Shown piece by piece: positions 19,611 through 28,633 of a DNA stretch of 64,000 nucleotides (within the stretch, counting starts at the first letter, position 1; every line of letters starts with the position of its first letter). The stretch comes from Xenorhabdus beddingii (GTDB lineage Bacteria; Pseudomonadota; Gammaproteobacteria; Enterobacterales; Enterobacteriaceae). The position numbers and the translations under genes were made by a program. The stretch is from assembly GCF_002127545.1 (NCBI RefSeq), contig NZ_MUBK01000001.1:204424-268423 (forward strand), given 5' to 3'. The notes under the pieces were generated by a model. That model searched no databases, had not been told where the DNA came from, and worked only from the letters and a program-made list of their open reading frames with translations.

Positions 19611-20654
19611 ATGGCACAGCAACATTTTGTCGAGTTAAAAAATGTAACCAAGCGGTTCGGTAACAATACCGTGATCAATTCGCTGAATTTATCCATCCCA
19701 CAAGGACATATGGTCACTTTATTAGGTCCATCCGGATGCGGTAAAACGACGGTGCTAAGGCTGGTGGCTGGATTGGAAAAGCCGACTGAAGGTAATATTT
19801 TCATCGATGGAGAAAATGTTACCGATCGCTCCATTCAGTATCGGGATATTTGCATGGTATTTCAGTCTTATGCCCTTTTCCCACATATGTCATTAGGGGA
19901 AAATATCGGTTATGGATTGAAAATGCTGGGGCGCCCAAAAACAGAGATCCGTGAACACGTCAGAGAAGCCTTGGAACTGGTAGACTTGAGTGGTTTTGAA
20001 GATCGCTATGTTGATCAAATATCGGGTGGGCAGCAACAGCGAGTTGCCTTAGCACGCGCACTCATCCTCAAACCCAAAGTTCTGCTATTCGACGAACCGT
20101 TAAGTAACCTTGATGCCAACCTGCGACGGAGTATGCGTGAAAAAATTCGTGAATTGCAGCAACAGTTCAATATCACCTCACTTTATGTCACGCATGATCA
20201 AAGTGAAGCCTTTGCGGTTTCTGATACGGTATTAGTCATGGACAAGGGCAAAATTATGCAAATGGGTTCACCGCAGACACTCTATCGTCAACCTGCATCG
20301 AAATTTATGGCAAGCTTTATGGGGGATGCCAATATTTTCCCTGCCACACAAGGGCCGGATTATGTGGAAATCTTTCAATATCGTCTGCCTCGACCGGCCA
20401 ACTTCATAACAACACAGCCATCAATTACCGTTGGCATACGCCCTGAAGCCATTACCTTGAGTCTGCAAGGAAGTGAAAGCCAACGTTGCAAGGTCAATCA
20501 TGTCGCCTATATGGGAGCACAATATGAAGTCACTGTTGACTGGCATGGACAAACTCTCTTGTTGCAAATCAATGCGTCCCAATTGCAACCCAAAGTGGGT
20601 GAAAATTATTATCTAGAAATTCATCCAATAGGAATCTTTGTTCTAGAAGAGTAA
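19611..20654 (+). CDS. afuC: ABC importer ATP-binding protein, AfuC type
   Basis: A 347-residue ATPase driving the AfuAB importer. It has Walker [11 protein letters not shown]-loop [12 protein letters not shown], signature SGGQQQR, Walker [13 protein letters not shown] and an H-loop in [11 protein letters not shown]-terminal TOBE-like regulatory extension begins at about residue 240 ([10 protein letters not shown]). This is typical of MalK/FbpC-like subunits. A GGAGTGACG ribosome binding site precedes the ATG. It is last in the afuABC operon and followed by a terminator. Confidence 0.9.
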   Translation: MAQQHFVELKNVTKRFGNNTVINSLNLSIPQGHMVTLLGPSGCGKTTVLRLVAGLEKPTEGNIFIDGENVTDRSIQYRDICMVFQSYALFPHMSLGENIGYGLKMLGRPKTEIREHVREALELVDLSGFEDRYVDQISGGQQQRVALARALILKPKVLLFDEPLSNLDANLRRSMREKIRELQQQFNITSLYVTHDQSEAFAVSDTVLVMDKGKIMQMGSPQTLYRQPASKFMASFMGDANIFPATQGPDYVEIFQYRLPRPANFITTQPSITVGIRPEAITLSLQGSESQRCKVNHVAYMGAQYEVTVDWHGQTLLLQINASQLQPKVGENYYLEIHPIGIFVLEE

Positions 20655-20692
20655 ATACGAGCGAAGTAATTAGCAATAACCAAAATCCAATC

Positions 20693-20722
20693 TCCTGCGG
20701 TGATTACCGCAGGAAACTTTTC
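20693..20722 (+). terminator. Intrinsic terminator of afuABC
   Basis: A 9-bp perfect stem TCCTGCGGT / ACCGCAGGA with a GATT loop, followed by AACTTTTC, 39 bases after the afuC stop. Confidence 0.8.
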
Positions 20723-20872
20723 ATCCAAAAATATTCTTTATAAAACCATAAACATAAATCATTTATTCTGTCTATCAACTCATCAATAAACCCTGTAAAA
20801 TCACCTACACTTTCTGGGTATGTCACACCGCAAAAAGACCACTTATTCCACTTCTAATAAATAGGGTTTATA

Positions 20873-22213
20873 ATGCATCAGTCTGATGTGGTTGATCGCT
20901 CGCTTTTCTCATTAAGCTGGCCGATCTTCATTGATATCTTTCTGCATATGGCGACGTTATTAATCAATACGTACATGGTCAGCCATATCTCTTCTGCTTA
21001 TCTCGCCGCAATGGGAGTGGGCAATCATGTGTTCGATCTCTTTATTACGATTTTCAATTTCATTAGCGTGGGTTGCAGTGTTGTCATTGCGCAATATCTG
21101 GGATCAGGAAAACGGGATAAAGCCAGTCAAGCCATTCATATTTCCATTGCATTTAATTTTGTGCTGGGTTTCAGTTGTGCTCTGATCACGGTTTTCTTCG
21201 GCTATAAGATCTTGTCTATCATGAACCTGCCCGAAAATCTGATGGATGACGGGTTCGCTTATCTGCATGTTCTGGGTATCTGTCTGGTTCCTGAAGCGAT
21301 TTCGATTATTCTGGCCGCCTGTTTACGGGTTTATGGCAAGTCGAAATCAGCTATGTATGTCACGCTGATTGCCAACCTGCTCACTATTGTCGGCAATATG
21401 ATCGTTTTGTATGGGTTCTTCGGATTGCCTCAATATGGACTGGAAGGTGTAGCCTGGTCTACGGTATTTGGCCGTACTGTTGCCGTTATTTTACTCTGCG
21501 GATTACTGTTCTGTGGTCTGAAAATCAAATTCGAATTTAAATTGCTCGTGCACTGGTCCAGGAATATGCTGAGTAAAATCTTGCATATCGGCTTACCCGC
21601 CGCCGGTGAAAATTTGGTCTGGATTTTGCAGTATATGACTGCACAGGCGTTTATTGGTCTGATGGGTGAAATTCCTCTGGCTGCACAGACGCTTTACTTC
21701 CAACTGTCCCTGTTCATTATGTTGTTTGGTATTTCCACCAGCATTGGTAATGAAATTATGGTGGGTCACCTTGTTGGGGCAAAACGCTTTGAGGATGCCT
21801 ATATTCGAGGTTTCAAAAGCCTGCGGATCGGCGTGATCGTTACGGTAGGTGTTGTCCTGGCGTTCTGGGTTTTCAGGGAGCCGCTGCTCGCCATCATGAC
21901 GGAAGATCAGAAGATTATTGAACTTCTGCTGCCACTGTTCCTGCTTTCTGTCTTTTTGGAACCCGGTCGTACCTTCAACATTGTGATGGTCAATTCCCTG
22001 CGCGCTTCCGGAGATGCCCGTTTCCCACTCTATACCGCACTGATTTGCATGTGGGGTATTTCCATCCCCGTCGGTTATTATCTGGGAATTACTATGGGCA
22101 TGGGGATCTTGGGAATTTGGATCGGGTTCTTCTGTGATGAATGGGTTCGTGGGTTAATTAATGCATGGCGCTGGAAGTCCAAAAAATGGCAAACCAAGCG
22201 ACTGGATATTTAA
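20873..22213 (+). CDS. MATE family multidrug/metabolite exporter
   Basis: A 446-residue inner-membrane antiporter of the MATE family, expected to have 12 helices in two homologous bundles. Family hallmarks include the N-terminal region LSWPIFIDIFLHMATLLINT, the VIAQYLGSGKRDKA loop after helix 2 and its counterpart GNEIMVGHLVGAKRFEDA after helix 8. An AGGG ribosome binding site lies upstream of the ATG. It is a single-gene unit with its own terminator. Substrate is unknown. It resembles the DinF/NorM-like group but I cannot assign a named orthologue. Confidence 0.88.
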   Translation: MHQSDVVDRSLFSLSWPIFIDIFLHMATLLINTYMVSHISSAYLAAMGVGNHVFDLFITIFNFISVGCSVVIAQYLGSGKRDKASQAIHISIAFNFVLGFSCALITVFFGYKILSIMNLPENLMDDGFAYLHVLGICLVPEAISIILAACLRVYGKSKSAMYVTLIANLLTIVGNMIVLYGFFGLPQYGLEGVAWSTVFGRTVAVILLCGLLFCGLKIKFEFKLLVHWSRNMLSKILHIGLPAAGENLVWILQYMTAQAFIGLMGEIPLAAQTLYFQLSLFIMLFGISTSIGNEIMVGHLVGAKRFEDAYIRGFKSLRIGVIVTVGVVLAFWVFREPLLAIMTEDQKIIELLLPLFLLSVFLEPGRTFNIVMVNSLRASGDARFPLYTALICMWGISIPVGYYLGITMGMGILGIWIGFFCDEWVRGLINAWRWKSKKWQTKRLDI

Positions 22214-22229
22214 TTAAAGTATAAATACA

Positions 22230-22264
22230 AACATGCCGCAGATAGAATCGCGGCATGTTCAATT
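22230..22264 (+). terminator. Terminator after the MATE gene
   Basis: AACATGCCGC / GCGGCATGTT stem with a 10-base loop, followed by CAATTT. It lies between the convergent MATE and GNA1162-type genes and may serve both. Confidence 0.7.
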
Positions 22265-22277
22265 TAATCAACACTTA

Positions 22278-22940
22278 TCATTCAAATTTTTCTTTGCCAT
22301 AGAATTCAGAACGTGGGCCATACAGCAAGCGACCGTATCCGCCCGCACTTAACAGGCGATTGCTGGTAATACCCGCAATGTCATGGCTTCTGTCCGTAAT
22401 GGTATTTGCAATCTGGGAAATGGCTGCCGCTACCAACATGCCTACCAGACCACCGCTGGAAGAATTATCATTTTCTGTGGAAGAGGCTGTCGCGACACCA
22501 TTCCACAATTGTTTACCCGTGCGCAAATCGACCAATCGAGCTATCGCACTGACACGGGTATCACTGTTAATAATTTGGTATTGCGTGCCGTACTGCGTGA
22601 TATTCAGGTAGAGCGCGGAATCAGCCCCAAAAATGTCATGCAGTCTTTTGTAGCTGAGATTATGGATATCCTGCGCTTCGGTTACCCCATTTTGGCGGAA
22701 TGTTTCTTCAACCACCGCCACCGGATAAACATAATAGCCGGATTCTGCCAGTGGATAAGTCACCTGAGACAGTAAACTGCCGGAAGCCTGTACTTCCACG
22801 GATTTATTGACGGCGGGCAAGACCAGAATGGATTTAGGTTTACTTTCCCTCAATGCCGAATAATCATACGGCTGATGTTTGGCGCATCCTGCCAGTACCA
22901 GCAATAATAAGGCACCGATAGCCCCCAGAAAACGGTTCAT
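22278..22940 (-). CDS. GNA1162/DUF799 family lipoprotein
   Basis: A 220-residue outer-membrane-type lipoprotein with signal peptide and lipobox LAGC (lipidated Cys19). The body (SILVLPAVNKSVEV near residue 40, AIARLVDLRTGKQLWNG near 140) matches the GNA1162 family, a fold related to TolB/CsgG N-domains. It is last of three lipoprotein genes read in one direction (CsgG-like, DUF4810, GNA1162), a conserved trio in many Gram-negatives. The three probably form one envelope complex of unknown purpose. Confidence 0.82.
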   Translation of the reverse strand: MNRFLGAIGALLLLVLAGCAKHQPYDYSALRESKPKSILVLPAVNKSVEVQASGSLLSQVTYPLAESGYYVYPVAVVEETFRQNGVTEAQDIHNLSYKRLHDIFGADSALYLNITQYGTQYQIINSDTRVSAIARLVDLRTGKQLWNGVATASSTENDNSSSGGLVGMLVAAAISQIANTITDRSHDIAGITSNRLLSAGGYGRLLYGPRSEFYGKEKFE

Positions 22941-23302
22941 TATTTCACTCCCTTATTCTTGCTTAACAGAAAATCCATGTAAGGCGCCGATTCAGGAAAT
23001 AAGTTTTTCTCTATTTCAAACTGCTGGAAAGCATCCTCGATCTGACCGATTTTGCTGTAAAGCAGCCCCATTTGGGCATGCAAACCCGGAGGAACCAGTT
23101 TATCTTTGGCCTTGGCTTGTTCAACCACTTTTTGCAATGCCTGAAGCTGTTCCTGTGGCCCCGTTTTATCCTGCTGGTAATATTGATAAAGGGTTGGCTG
23201 ATAATCTCCCCACACATACAGGGTGTCAGGTGCTTTTACACATCCCACCAATCCACATCCCATCAATAATAGTGTGCCAAACAACATCCCGGTTTTTTTC
23301 AT
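22940..23302 (-). CDS. DUF4810 family lipoprotein
   Basis: A 120-residue small lipoprotein with signal peptide and lipobox LVGC; the mature part starts CVKAPDTLYVWGDYQP. Helical TPR-like sequence follows (HAQMGLLYSKIGQIEDAFQQ). The frame is open three codons upstream (23311), but the chosen ATG gives a standard Lys-Lys signal peptide. It overlaps the downstream lipoprotein gene by one base (ATG/TAA junction at 22940), showing tight coupling. Family function is unknown. Confidence 0.8.
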   Translation of the reverse strand: MKKTGMLFGTLLLMGCGLVGCVKAPDTLYVWGDYQPTLYQYYQQDKTGPQEQLQALQKVVEQAKAKDKLVPPGLHAQMGLLYSKIGQIEDAFQQFEIEKNLFPESAPYMDFLLSKNKGVK

Positions 23303-23332
23303 CAAAAACATACGGCTTTTTTCCCTGTTTAA

Positions 23333-24004
23333 TTAGTTGGTTGGCTTCCATGAACCATTTTCAATACCGCCGACCAGATCATTGATAGCTTCACGGATCG
23401 CCAGATCCAATACCTTGCCATTCAAGGTAGAGTCGTAGCTGGAAGTACCGCCAAACCCAATAATTTCACGACTGGAAAGTTGGTATTCTCCTGCCCCGGC
23501 GGAAGAGAAAACCACTTCGGAAGTTTCAACATTAACCACATTCAGCATCACTTTTGCATAGGCAACCTGTGATTTACCACGACCTAAAATGCCCCATAAT
23601 TGATGATCGCCGACTTCTTTGCGGCCAAATTCGGTCACGGAACCCGTAATAATATAGTTAGCCCCTTTCAATTTCTGGGCCTTGCCCTGTAAACCCGCTT
23701 CTGCTTGCAATTCAGCCATATTGGTGCGTTCCAGTACGTTAAAACGTCCCGTTTGTTGTAAATGAGTCACAAGGATGGTTTTTGACTGGTTGCCTAAACG
23801 GTCAATGCCGTCAGAGAAAATGCCGTTCTGGTAGCTTGAACGGTTTTCGAATTTACCCACAGCGATTGGGCTGCGAATACCGGTATAAGTGGTCTTATAA
23901 GAAGTGACTTTTTGTACCGAAAGTGTTGACGAAGATTCTGTCGCACAACCGGCCAACATAAGAGAAGCCAGGCAAAGCGAGGCTAACGTGAGTTTACTTT
24001 TCAT
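23333..24004 (-). CDS. CsgG/HfaB-family lipoprotein
   Basis: A 223-residue lipoprotein with lipobox LAGC (Cys20). Its body has CsgG-like motifs: SPIAVGKFENRSSY, then TGRFNVLERTNMAELQAE, then GANYIITGSVTEFG and VEVVFSS-like strands. It is shorter than curli secretin CsgG (about 277), and no csgA/B/E/F genes are near. It is better seen as the CsgG-like member of the CsgG/DUF4810/GNA1162 trio than as a curli exporter. It is first of the three-gene operon. Confidence 0.83.
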   Translation of the reverse strand: MKSKLTLASLCLASLMLAGCATESSSTLSVQKVTSYKTTYTGIRSPIAVGKFENRSSYQNGIFSDGIDRLGNQSKTILVTHLQQTGRFNVLERTNMAELQAEAGLQGKAQKLKGANYIITGSVTEFGRKEVGDHQLWGILGRGKSQVAYAKVMLNVVNVETSEVVFSSAGAGEYQLSSREIIGFGGTSSYDSTLNGKVLDLAIREAINDLVGGIENGSWKPTN

Positions 24005-24184
24005 TATTATGTCTTCCTTAATGAGTGATCAAATACGCCCGTCGTCTTTCCAGTTGCCGTTTTGTTGGCGGCATCCTGAAATCCATTGGGCCTAAGCGTG
24101 CCCGATTTTTTGTACAGGCGGCTATTGTGAGCATAAAAACCGTGGAATAATAAATATTGTTATAGTAAATGTCTATTCAAATAC

Positions 24185-24362
24185 GTTTTCATAATAGTGA
24201 CGCACTGAAATTCCGAGGCTTCCTTATTCCCCGCACGGCGGGAAATAAGGGAGTACCCTACCATTTTAAATAAGTTTTCATAATAGTGATACACTGAAAT
24301 TCCGAAGATTCCTTACTCCCCGCGCAGCGGGGAGTAAGGAAGTGTTCTACAATTTTGAAATG
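24185..24362. repeat. Tandem 89-bp repeat, each copy with a GC-rich hairpin
   Basis: Two direct copies with period 89: 24185-24273 and 24274-24362, both opening GTTTTCATAATAGTGA. Each contains a hairpin: CCTTATTCCCCGC with a 3-base loop (24222-24250, one mismatch) and CCTTACTCCCCGC with loop GCA (24311-24339, perfect 13-bp stem). The stem changes are mostly compensatory, so structure rather than sequence seems kept. It lies in the intergenic region behind the KAS III-like gene and before the lipoprotein operon. Confidence 0.85.
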
Positions 24363-24586
24363 TCATTTAATTAAAAAATGGGTACATTGATTCACTTACA
24401 TTGTGAATGGATTAATGCTAACTGCGGTTATTACATAAAATACACTACGTGGAAAAATCAGCATGATCTTTCCACTTCGTTATTGGTGATTTGAATTATG
24501 GGTGATTGGGAAAAATTAAGCTAAAAATATTATTTCAAACAGTAAAAAACAAAATCAACCTACTTCATTGACCATATTAATAGAAA

Positions 24587-25633
24587 TTACAATTTAAATG
24601 ACATGGCAGAAAAAACCATGCCACCGCTGCCTGCCCAGCCCATACAGAGTTTATCTCTTTCCACCTGCCCATGTTGCAAAGCGTCCGCAATGCCAAATGG
24701 AATAGACGCCGTAACAATGTTCCCCGTCTTTTGACCGATATGATGAATTTTATCCGCAATCTGGATCTCGTTGCCAAATCGATCCCACATCGTCGGCGAA
24801 CTGGTATGGGCAAAAACTTTATGGAGATCACGGCGGTCAATATTATGCTGTCTGAATACATTGGGGGCTTCATAGCCGGCATGTTCATGCAAGGCTGCCC
24901 CATAAGAGTTAAATTGGTAGTTTCCCTTAAATGACAAAATACGCTCAACGTCACTGTCATTGCAGAACAATTTCCAATTTGGCAAAGTAATATTGCATAA
25001 ATCACTTAAGTCAGGCCGACTGATATAATCAAATTTAAAATTATCAATTGATTTATTATTCAGTATGGTGACAGAAGCGGCTTCACCAATGGTATAGCTA
25101 GGAAATTTATACGCTAACTCATCGGAAGAGTTCAGGGCGAAATTTTTAATTATGGGGCCATCTTCAGACATGCCAAATTCCATATTGACAATCGCTGCAT
25201 GGCGTATTTCACCTGCCTTCATTTTGCTGTTGATCACATCCATTGCCGTTATCCAGCCATTACAGGCATCAACGACATCATAGTTACGACAGTTCAAACC
25301 CAATGCCTTGGCAACAAAAGTACTGTTTGCCGGTTCAATGAAACCCCGGAGCACGTTGGGATAAATTAACAGGTCGATGTCTGATTTGCTGATATTTGCC
25401 TGTTTCAACGCCTGATCAAAAGCCTGCTCCATAAGGTGCATGGGTTTTTCACCCTCCCCTAGCCAATATCGACTTTCAATACCCGTTTTATCCAATAATT
25501 TTTCAATCGTTTTTAGCGTCTTTGTAAGATTACCTTGAAAAATTCTTTTAGATTTTTTTTCGATTAATGCAATAATATCCTGATTAGTCATACATCTTGA
25601 TGGCAATACACCAGAAACTCCAGCAATTCTCAT
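24587..25633 (-). CDS. Beta-ketoacyl-ACP synthase III-like enzyme
   Basis: A 348-residue thiolase-fold condensing enzyme. The Cys-His-Asn triad is readable: Cys in VVDACNGW, His in VFAHTSSP, Asn in QKTGNIVTAS. Such stand-alone KAS III-like proteins (FabH relatives) usually join or transfer acyl groups in small specialised metabolites, such as pyrones, resorcinols and acyl caps, rather than in bulk fatty acid synthesis. The start at 25633 has AAGGA eight bases upstream; the frame is open to 25666. No ACP, fab or other biosynthetic gene is adjacent, so pathway and product are unknown. Confidence 0.82.
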   Translation of the reverse strand: MRIAGVSGVLPSRCMTNQDIIALIEKKSKRIFQGNLTKTLKTIEKLLDKTGIESRYWLGEGEKPMHLMEQAFDQALKQANISKSDIDLLIYPNVLRGFIEPANSTFVAKALGLNCRNYDVVDACNGWITAMDVINSKMKAGEIRHAAIVNMEFGMSEDGPIIKNFALNSSDELAYKFPSYTIGEAASVTILNNKSIDNFKFDYISRPDLSDLCNITLPNWKLFCNDSDVERILSFKGNYQFNSYGAALHEHAGYEAPNVFRQHNIDRRDLHKVFAHTSSPTMWDRFGNEIQIADKIHHIGQKTGNIVTASIPFGIADALQHGQVERDKLCMGWAGSGGMVFSAMSFKL

Positions 25634-26397
25634 GAAAACATCCTTAAAATAGCGATTAAATATCATTAATATTCATGCAAATATTTCATCCATGCATACA
25701 TGTTCTTCCATTACATCATTTCTGTTGTTATCACTGTAGATCTATATCCGAAACTTACCTTAAAAATATTCATCTCTATAAATAACATTCACATCATGAA
25801 GTAATTTTATATTGCAATATTTTTAGCACATTTTTATTTTTTATAAAGCATGACAAACCATCTTTATATATTTGTAATGTTACAAAACTTAATGGTTAAT
25901 TATTTTATTTTATCAAAACTCTTTTTTGTTAACAAAAACCACAATAATAAAGCGTTTATTATGTGTATTATCCTCTTCCTCAACGGGAGTACTGATAAGC
26001 AAGACAGGTCTCATGACATTTCACCGGTAAAAAAATCTAGATTAATATGCTGAACTGCATCATAATATTAACAATAAAAAGGATTTAATACTGACAGGGT
26101 GTTTTGAACTCATACACGCGTGATAAAGCACACAACTTTTCTTTCTGGTTGTTTCAATTATTAATATCACAAATACTCATCATAACCTTCTCATAAATAT
26201 TAAATTTTCATATTTATCAATACGATATAAGAAAATCCGTTTTCTTTTTTGCACAGCATCCCTTTGCGGTTTTTCACTGAAGACGAGATGTTCACTGAAG
26301 AAACAAGTAGCCCTTTCTTCTTTATGAAGACGTTGTTCTCTCAGCAATCGGATGAGATGGAAGATTTAAAGCACCAAAGATGTAAGCGAGCACTATT
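25634..26397. other. AT-rich intergenic region between KAS III-like gene and yhaO
   Basis: About 760 bases between divergent genes, enough for two promoters. A 67-codon forward frame (25850-26053) is Asn/Phe/Ile-rich without a ribosome binding site and looks like noise. No structured RNA or repeat recognised. Confidence 0.45.
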
Positions 26398-27723
26398 ATG
26401 AAAGCAGCAACAAAAAACAATGATGTCATGCCCCACTTATCTCTGGCAGCCAAACGCGCCGGCATGACGGAGGATGAATGGAAAGAAGCGGTAAGGTTCG
26501 ACAATACCGATATCGGTTGGGTTATCATGAGTATTGGCATGGCAATCGGCGCGGGAATTGTTTTCCTGCCTGTTCAGGTCGGATTGATGGGATTGTGGGT
26601 TTTCCTGCTTTCTTCCATTATTGGCTACCCCGCCATGTATCTTTTTCAACGACTTTTCATCAACACACTGGCTGAATCACCAGAATGCAAAGATTATCCC
26701 AGTGTCATCAGTGGCTATCTCGGTAAAAACTGGGGCATTTTATTGGGGGTTCTCTACTTTATTATGCTGGTGATCTGGATGTTTGTTTATTCCACCGCCA
26801 TCACCAATGACAGTGCCTCTTACCTACAAACTTTTGGCATCACCGATGAATTAATGTCGCATAATCCCTTTTATGGGCTGGGGTTAATCTGTATTTTGGT
26901 CGCGATTTCTTCCCGAGGTGAACGATTGCTGTTCAGAATATCCAGTCTGATGGTAATGACAAAATTGTTTGTTGTCGCCGCATTGGGGCTTTCCATGATA
27001 GGCATGTGGCATTTGTACAATATCGGAGTATTGCCGCCTTTTGGATTATTAATCAAACAAGCCATTATCACGTTGCCTTTTACGCTCACCTCTATTTTGT
27101 TTATCCAAACCCTGAGTCCGATGGTCATTTCTTACCGCAACCGGGAGAAAAACCGTGAAGTTGCCCGCCACAAGGCTTTGAGGGCCATGAATATTGCCTT
27201 TGGTATTCTGTTTTGTACTGTATTTTTCTATGCCGTCTCTTTTACGCTGGCAATGGGGCACGATGAAGCCGTCAAAGCCTATGAACAGAACATTTCTGCC
27301 CTGGCGATTGCGGCCCAGTTCTTTCCCGGCGGTTGGGTCATTGTCGTGAGTATTATGCTCAATATCTTCGCTGTGATGAGCGCTTTTTTTGGCGTTTATC
27401 TCGGCTTCCGTGAAGCCAGTCAGGGTATTGCCATGAATATTCTGGGCCGCCTGATGCCAGTCGAAAAGATCAATGAAAACTGGGTGCAAAAAGGCATCAT
27501 GGTTTTTGCCATTTTATTGGCATGGGGCGCCATCATCCTGAATGTGCCTGTATTAAGTTTCACTTCCATCTGTAGCCCAATCTTTGGCATCGTTGGCTGC
27601 TTAATCCCCGCCTATCTGGTTTGCAAAGTACCCAGCCTGCATCAGTATAAAGGGGCATCGCTCATCTTGATCATCTTTACCGGGATCTTGTTATGCGTTT
27701 CCCCTTTTCTGGCTTTTTCATGA
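26398..27723 (+). CDS. yhaO: Serine transporter YhaO/DlsT (HAAAP family)
   Basis: A 441-residue, about 11-helix inner-membrane amino-acid:proton symporter, near-identical over long stretches to E. coli YhaO, renamed DlsT for D/L-serine uptake. Shared stretches include TDIGWVIMSIGMAIGAGIVF near residue 40 and FTSICSPIFGIVGCLIPA near residue 390. The start was chosen by match to the family N-terminus (RRAGMTEDEW-type region at about residue 20); the ribosome binding site is weak. In E. coli yhaO is linked to yhaM, a cysteine/serine-catabolism gene, but yhaM is not present here. Confidence 0.9.
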   Translation: MKAATKNNDVMPHLSLAAKRAGMTEDEWKEAVRFDNTDIGWVIMSIGMAIGAGIVFLPVQVGLMGLWVFLLSSIIGYPAMYLFQRLFINTLAESPECKDYPSVISGYLGKNWGILLGVLYFIMLVIWMFVYSTAITNDSASYLQTFGITDELMSHNPFYGLGLICILVAISSRGERLLFRISSLMVMTKLFVVAALGLSMIGMWHLYNIGVLPPFGLLIKQAIITLPFTLTSILFIQTLSPMVISYRNREKNREVARHKALRAMNIAFGILFCTVFFYAVSFTLAMGHDEAVKAYEQNISALAIAAQFFPGGWVIVVSIMLNIFAVMSAFFGVYLGFREASQGIAMNILGRLMPVEKINENWVQKGIMVFAILLAWGAIILNVPVLSFTSICSPIFGIVGCLIPAYLVCKVPSLHQYKGASLILIIFTGILLCVSPFLAFS

Positions 27724-27784
27724 TAGGCGCAAAATTTGTGCTTAAGACGATGTTGGTGTGAGAAAGCATACCGTCGAAATTCCT

Positions 27785-27814
27785 CTCCCGCCTTATCTCG
27801 GCGGGAGTCCCTTT
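27785..27814 (+). terminator. Terminator after yhaO
   Basis: CTCCCGCC / GGCGGGAG stem (27785-27792 with 27800-27807) followed by TCCCTTTTC. A second small hairpin, CCGTGC-AACG-GCACGG, lies at 27842-27857. Confidence 0.75.
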
Positions 27815-27859
27815 TCGGAGAGAAAGAGAGATTGCAAGATTCCGTGCAACGGCACGGGA

Positions 27860-28633
27860 ACAAACTCCCAGAAAAATAGCAACTTACAAGGCGACTGAGA
27901 TATATTTAATTAATTATAAATGCATCTATTTAATTACATTTCACTAATTAGATAAGAATAAATTATATTTTAAGATCTTAACCCAAATAATTCACTTTTG
28001 AAATAATAACCAATGATATTTACTTAACTTAAATTTTGTATCTTGACCCAATCCAGCTAAGTATCTCTCCCTGATTCCCCTCGATTTTCCAAAATCCTCC
28101 CTCCATTAATTATCAAATTGCCTTTAACTTACAAAATAAAAATTCAATATTTCATTTTAAATCAGAATATTAAACCAAAACACACACATTGCGAGTGATT
28201 TTTAATCAAAAGTGTGGCGTTATATAAACAACTTAGATAAATCATTTACTTTTTTCACTAAATGCAGTAAAAATACAAAAACAATACACTTAAAAGGAAA
28301 TTTAAAAGAATAAAAAACTAGAACTAAAATCAGGAAAAATGATTAGTTGTAAAATTCAATAGAAAAGTTTTTTTATGTGGAATTCTATTTATGATTGCCC
28401 CATTCTGTACTTCAGAATCCAATAGCACGTATTTATACGATTTCAATTAGTATTTCCATGAAAAATAAGACGAACAGAAGACGCAAGTTTTTTTATTTGC
28501 GGTACTCCAATTAAATTAATCTGGTATTTTGCCAATCATATTCAAAAAATACTGATGGCTTATTGTATTCGTTTGGCTTAAATACCTTGCGATTCACAAA
28601 TAATCTCTCTGATTTCATAGGAACGATAATTTC
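27860..28633. other. Long AT-rich non-coding region upstream of an orphan recombinase
   Basis: About 770 bases with no credible ORF on either strand. I looked for a fim-type invertible switch (paired short inverted repeats flanking a promoter) and could not identify a convincing pair by eye. The only GC-containing landmark is ATTGCCCCATTCTG near 28393. Confidence 0.4.

Noticed and set aside
16376..20654. Iron(III) ABC transporter FbpABC
   Set aside because: The family label is iron, but proximity to Uhp-like regulators and similarity to sugar-phosphate-binding AfuA make hexose phosphate more likely. No Fur-box-like sequence was seen upstream.
23333..24004. Curli secretin CsgG
   Set aside because: Too short, and without csgA/B/D/E/F nearby; the neighbours are DUF4810 and GNA1162 lipoproteins instead.
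25850..26053. 67-codon forward ORF upstream of yhaO
   Set aside because: Low-complexity Phe/Ile/Asn composition with no ribosome binding site; treated as noise.
27724..28633. fim-type invertible promoter element
   Set aside because: No convincing pair of short inverted repeats found by eye, so the presence of a recombinase alone was not taken as proof.
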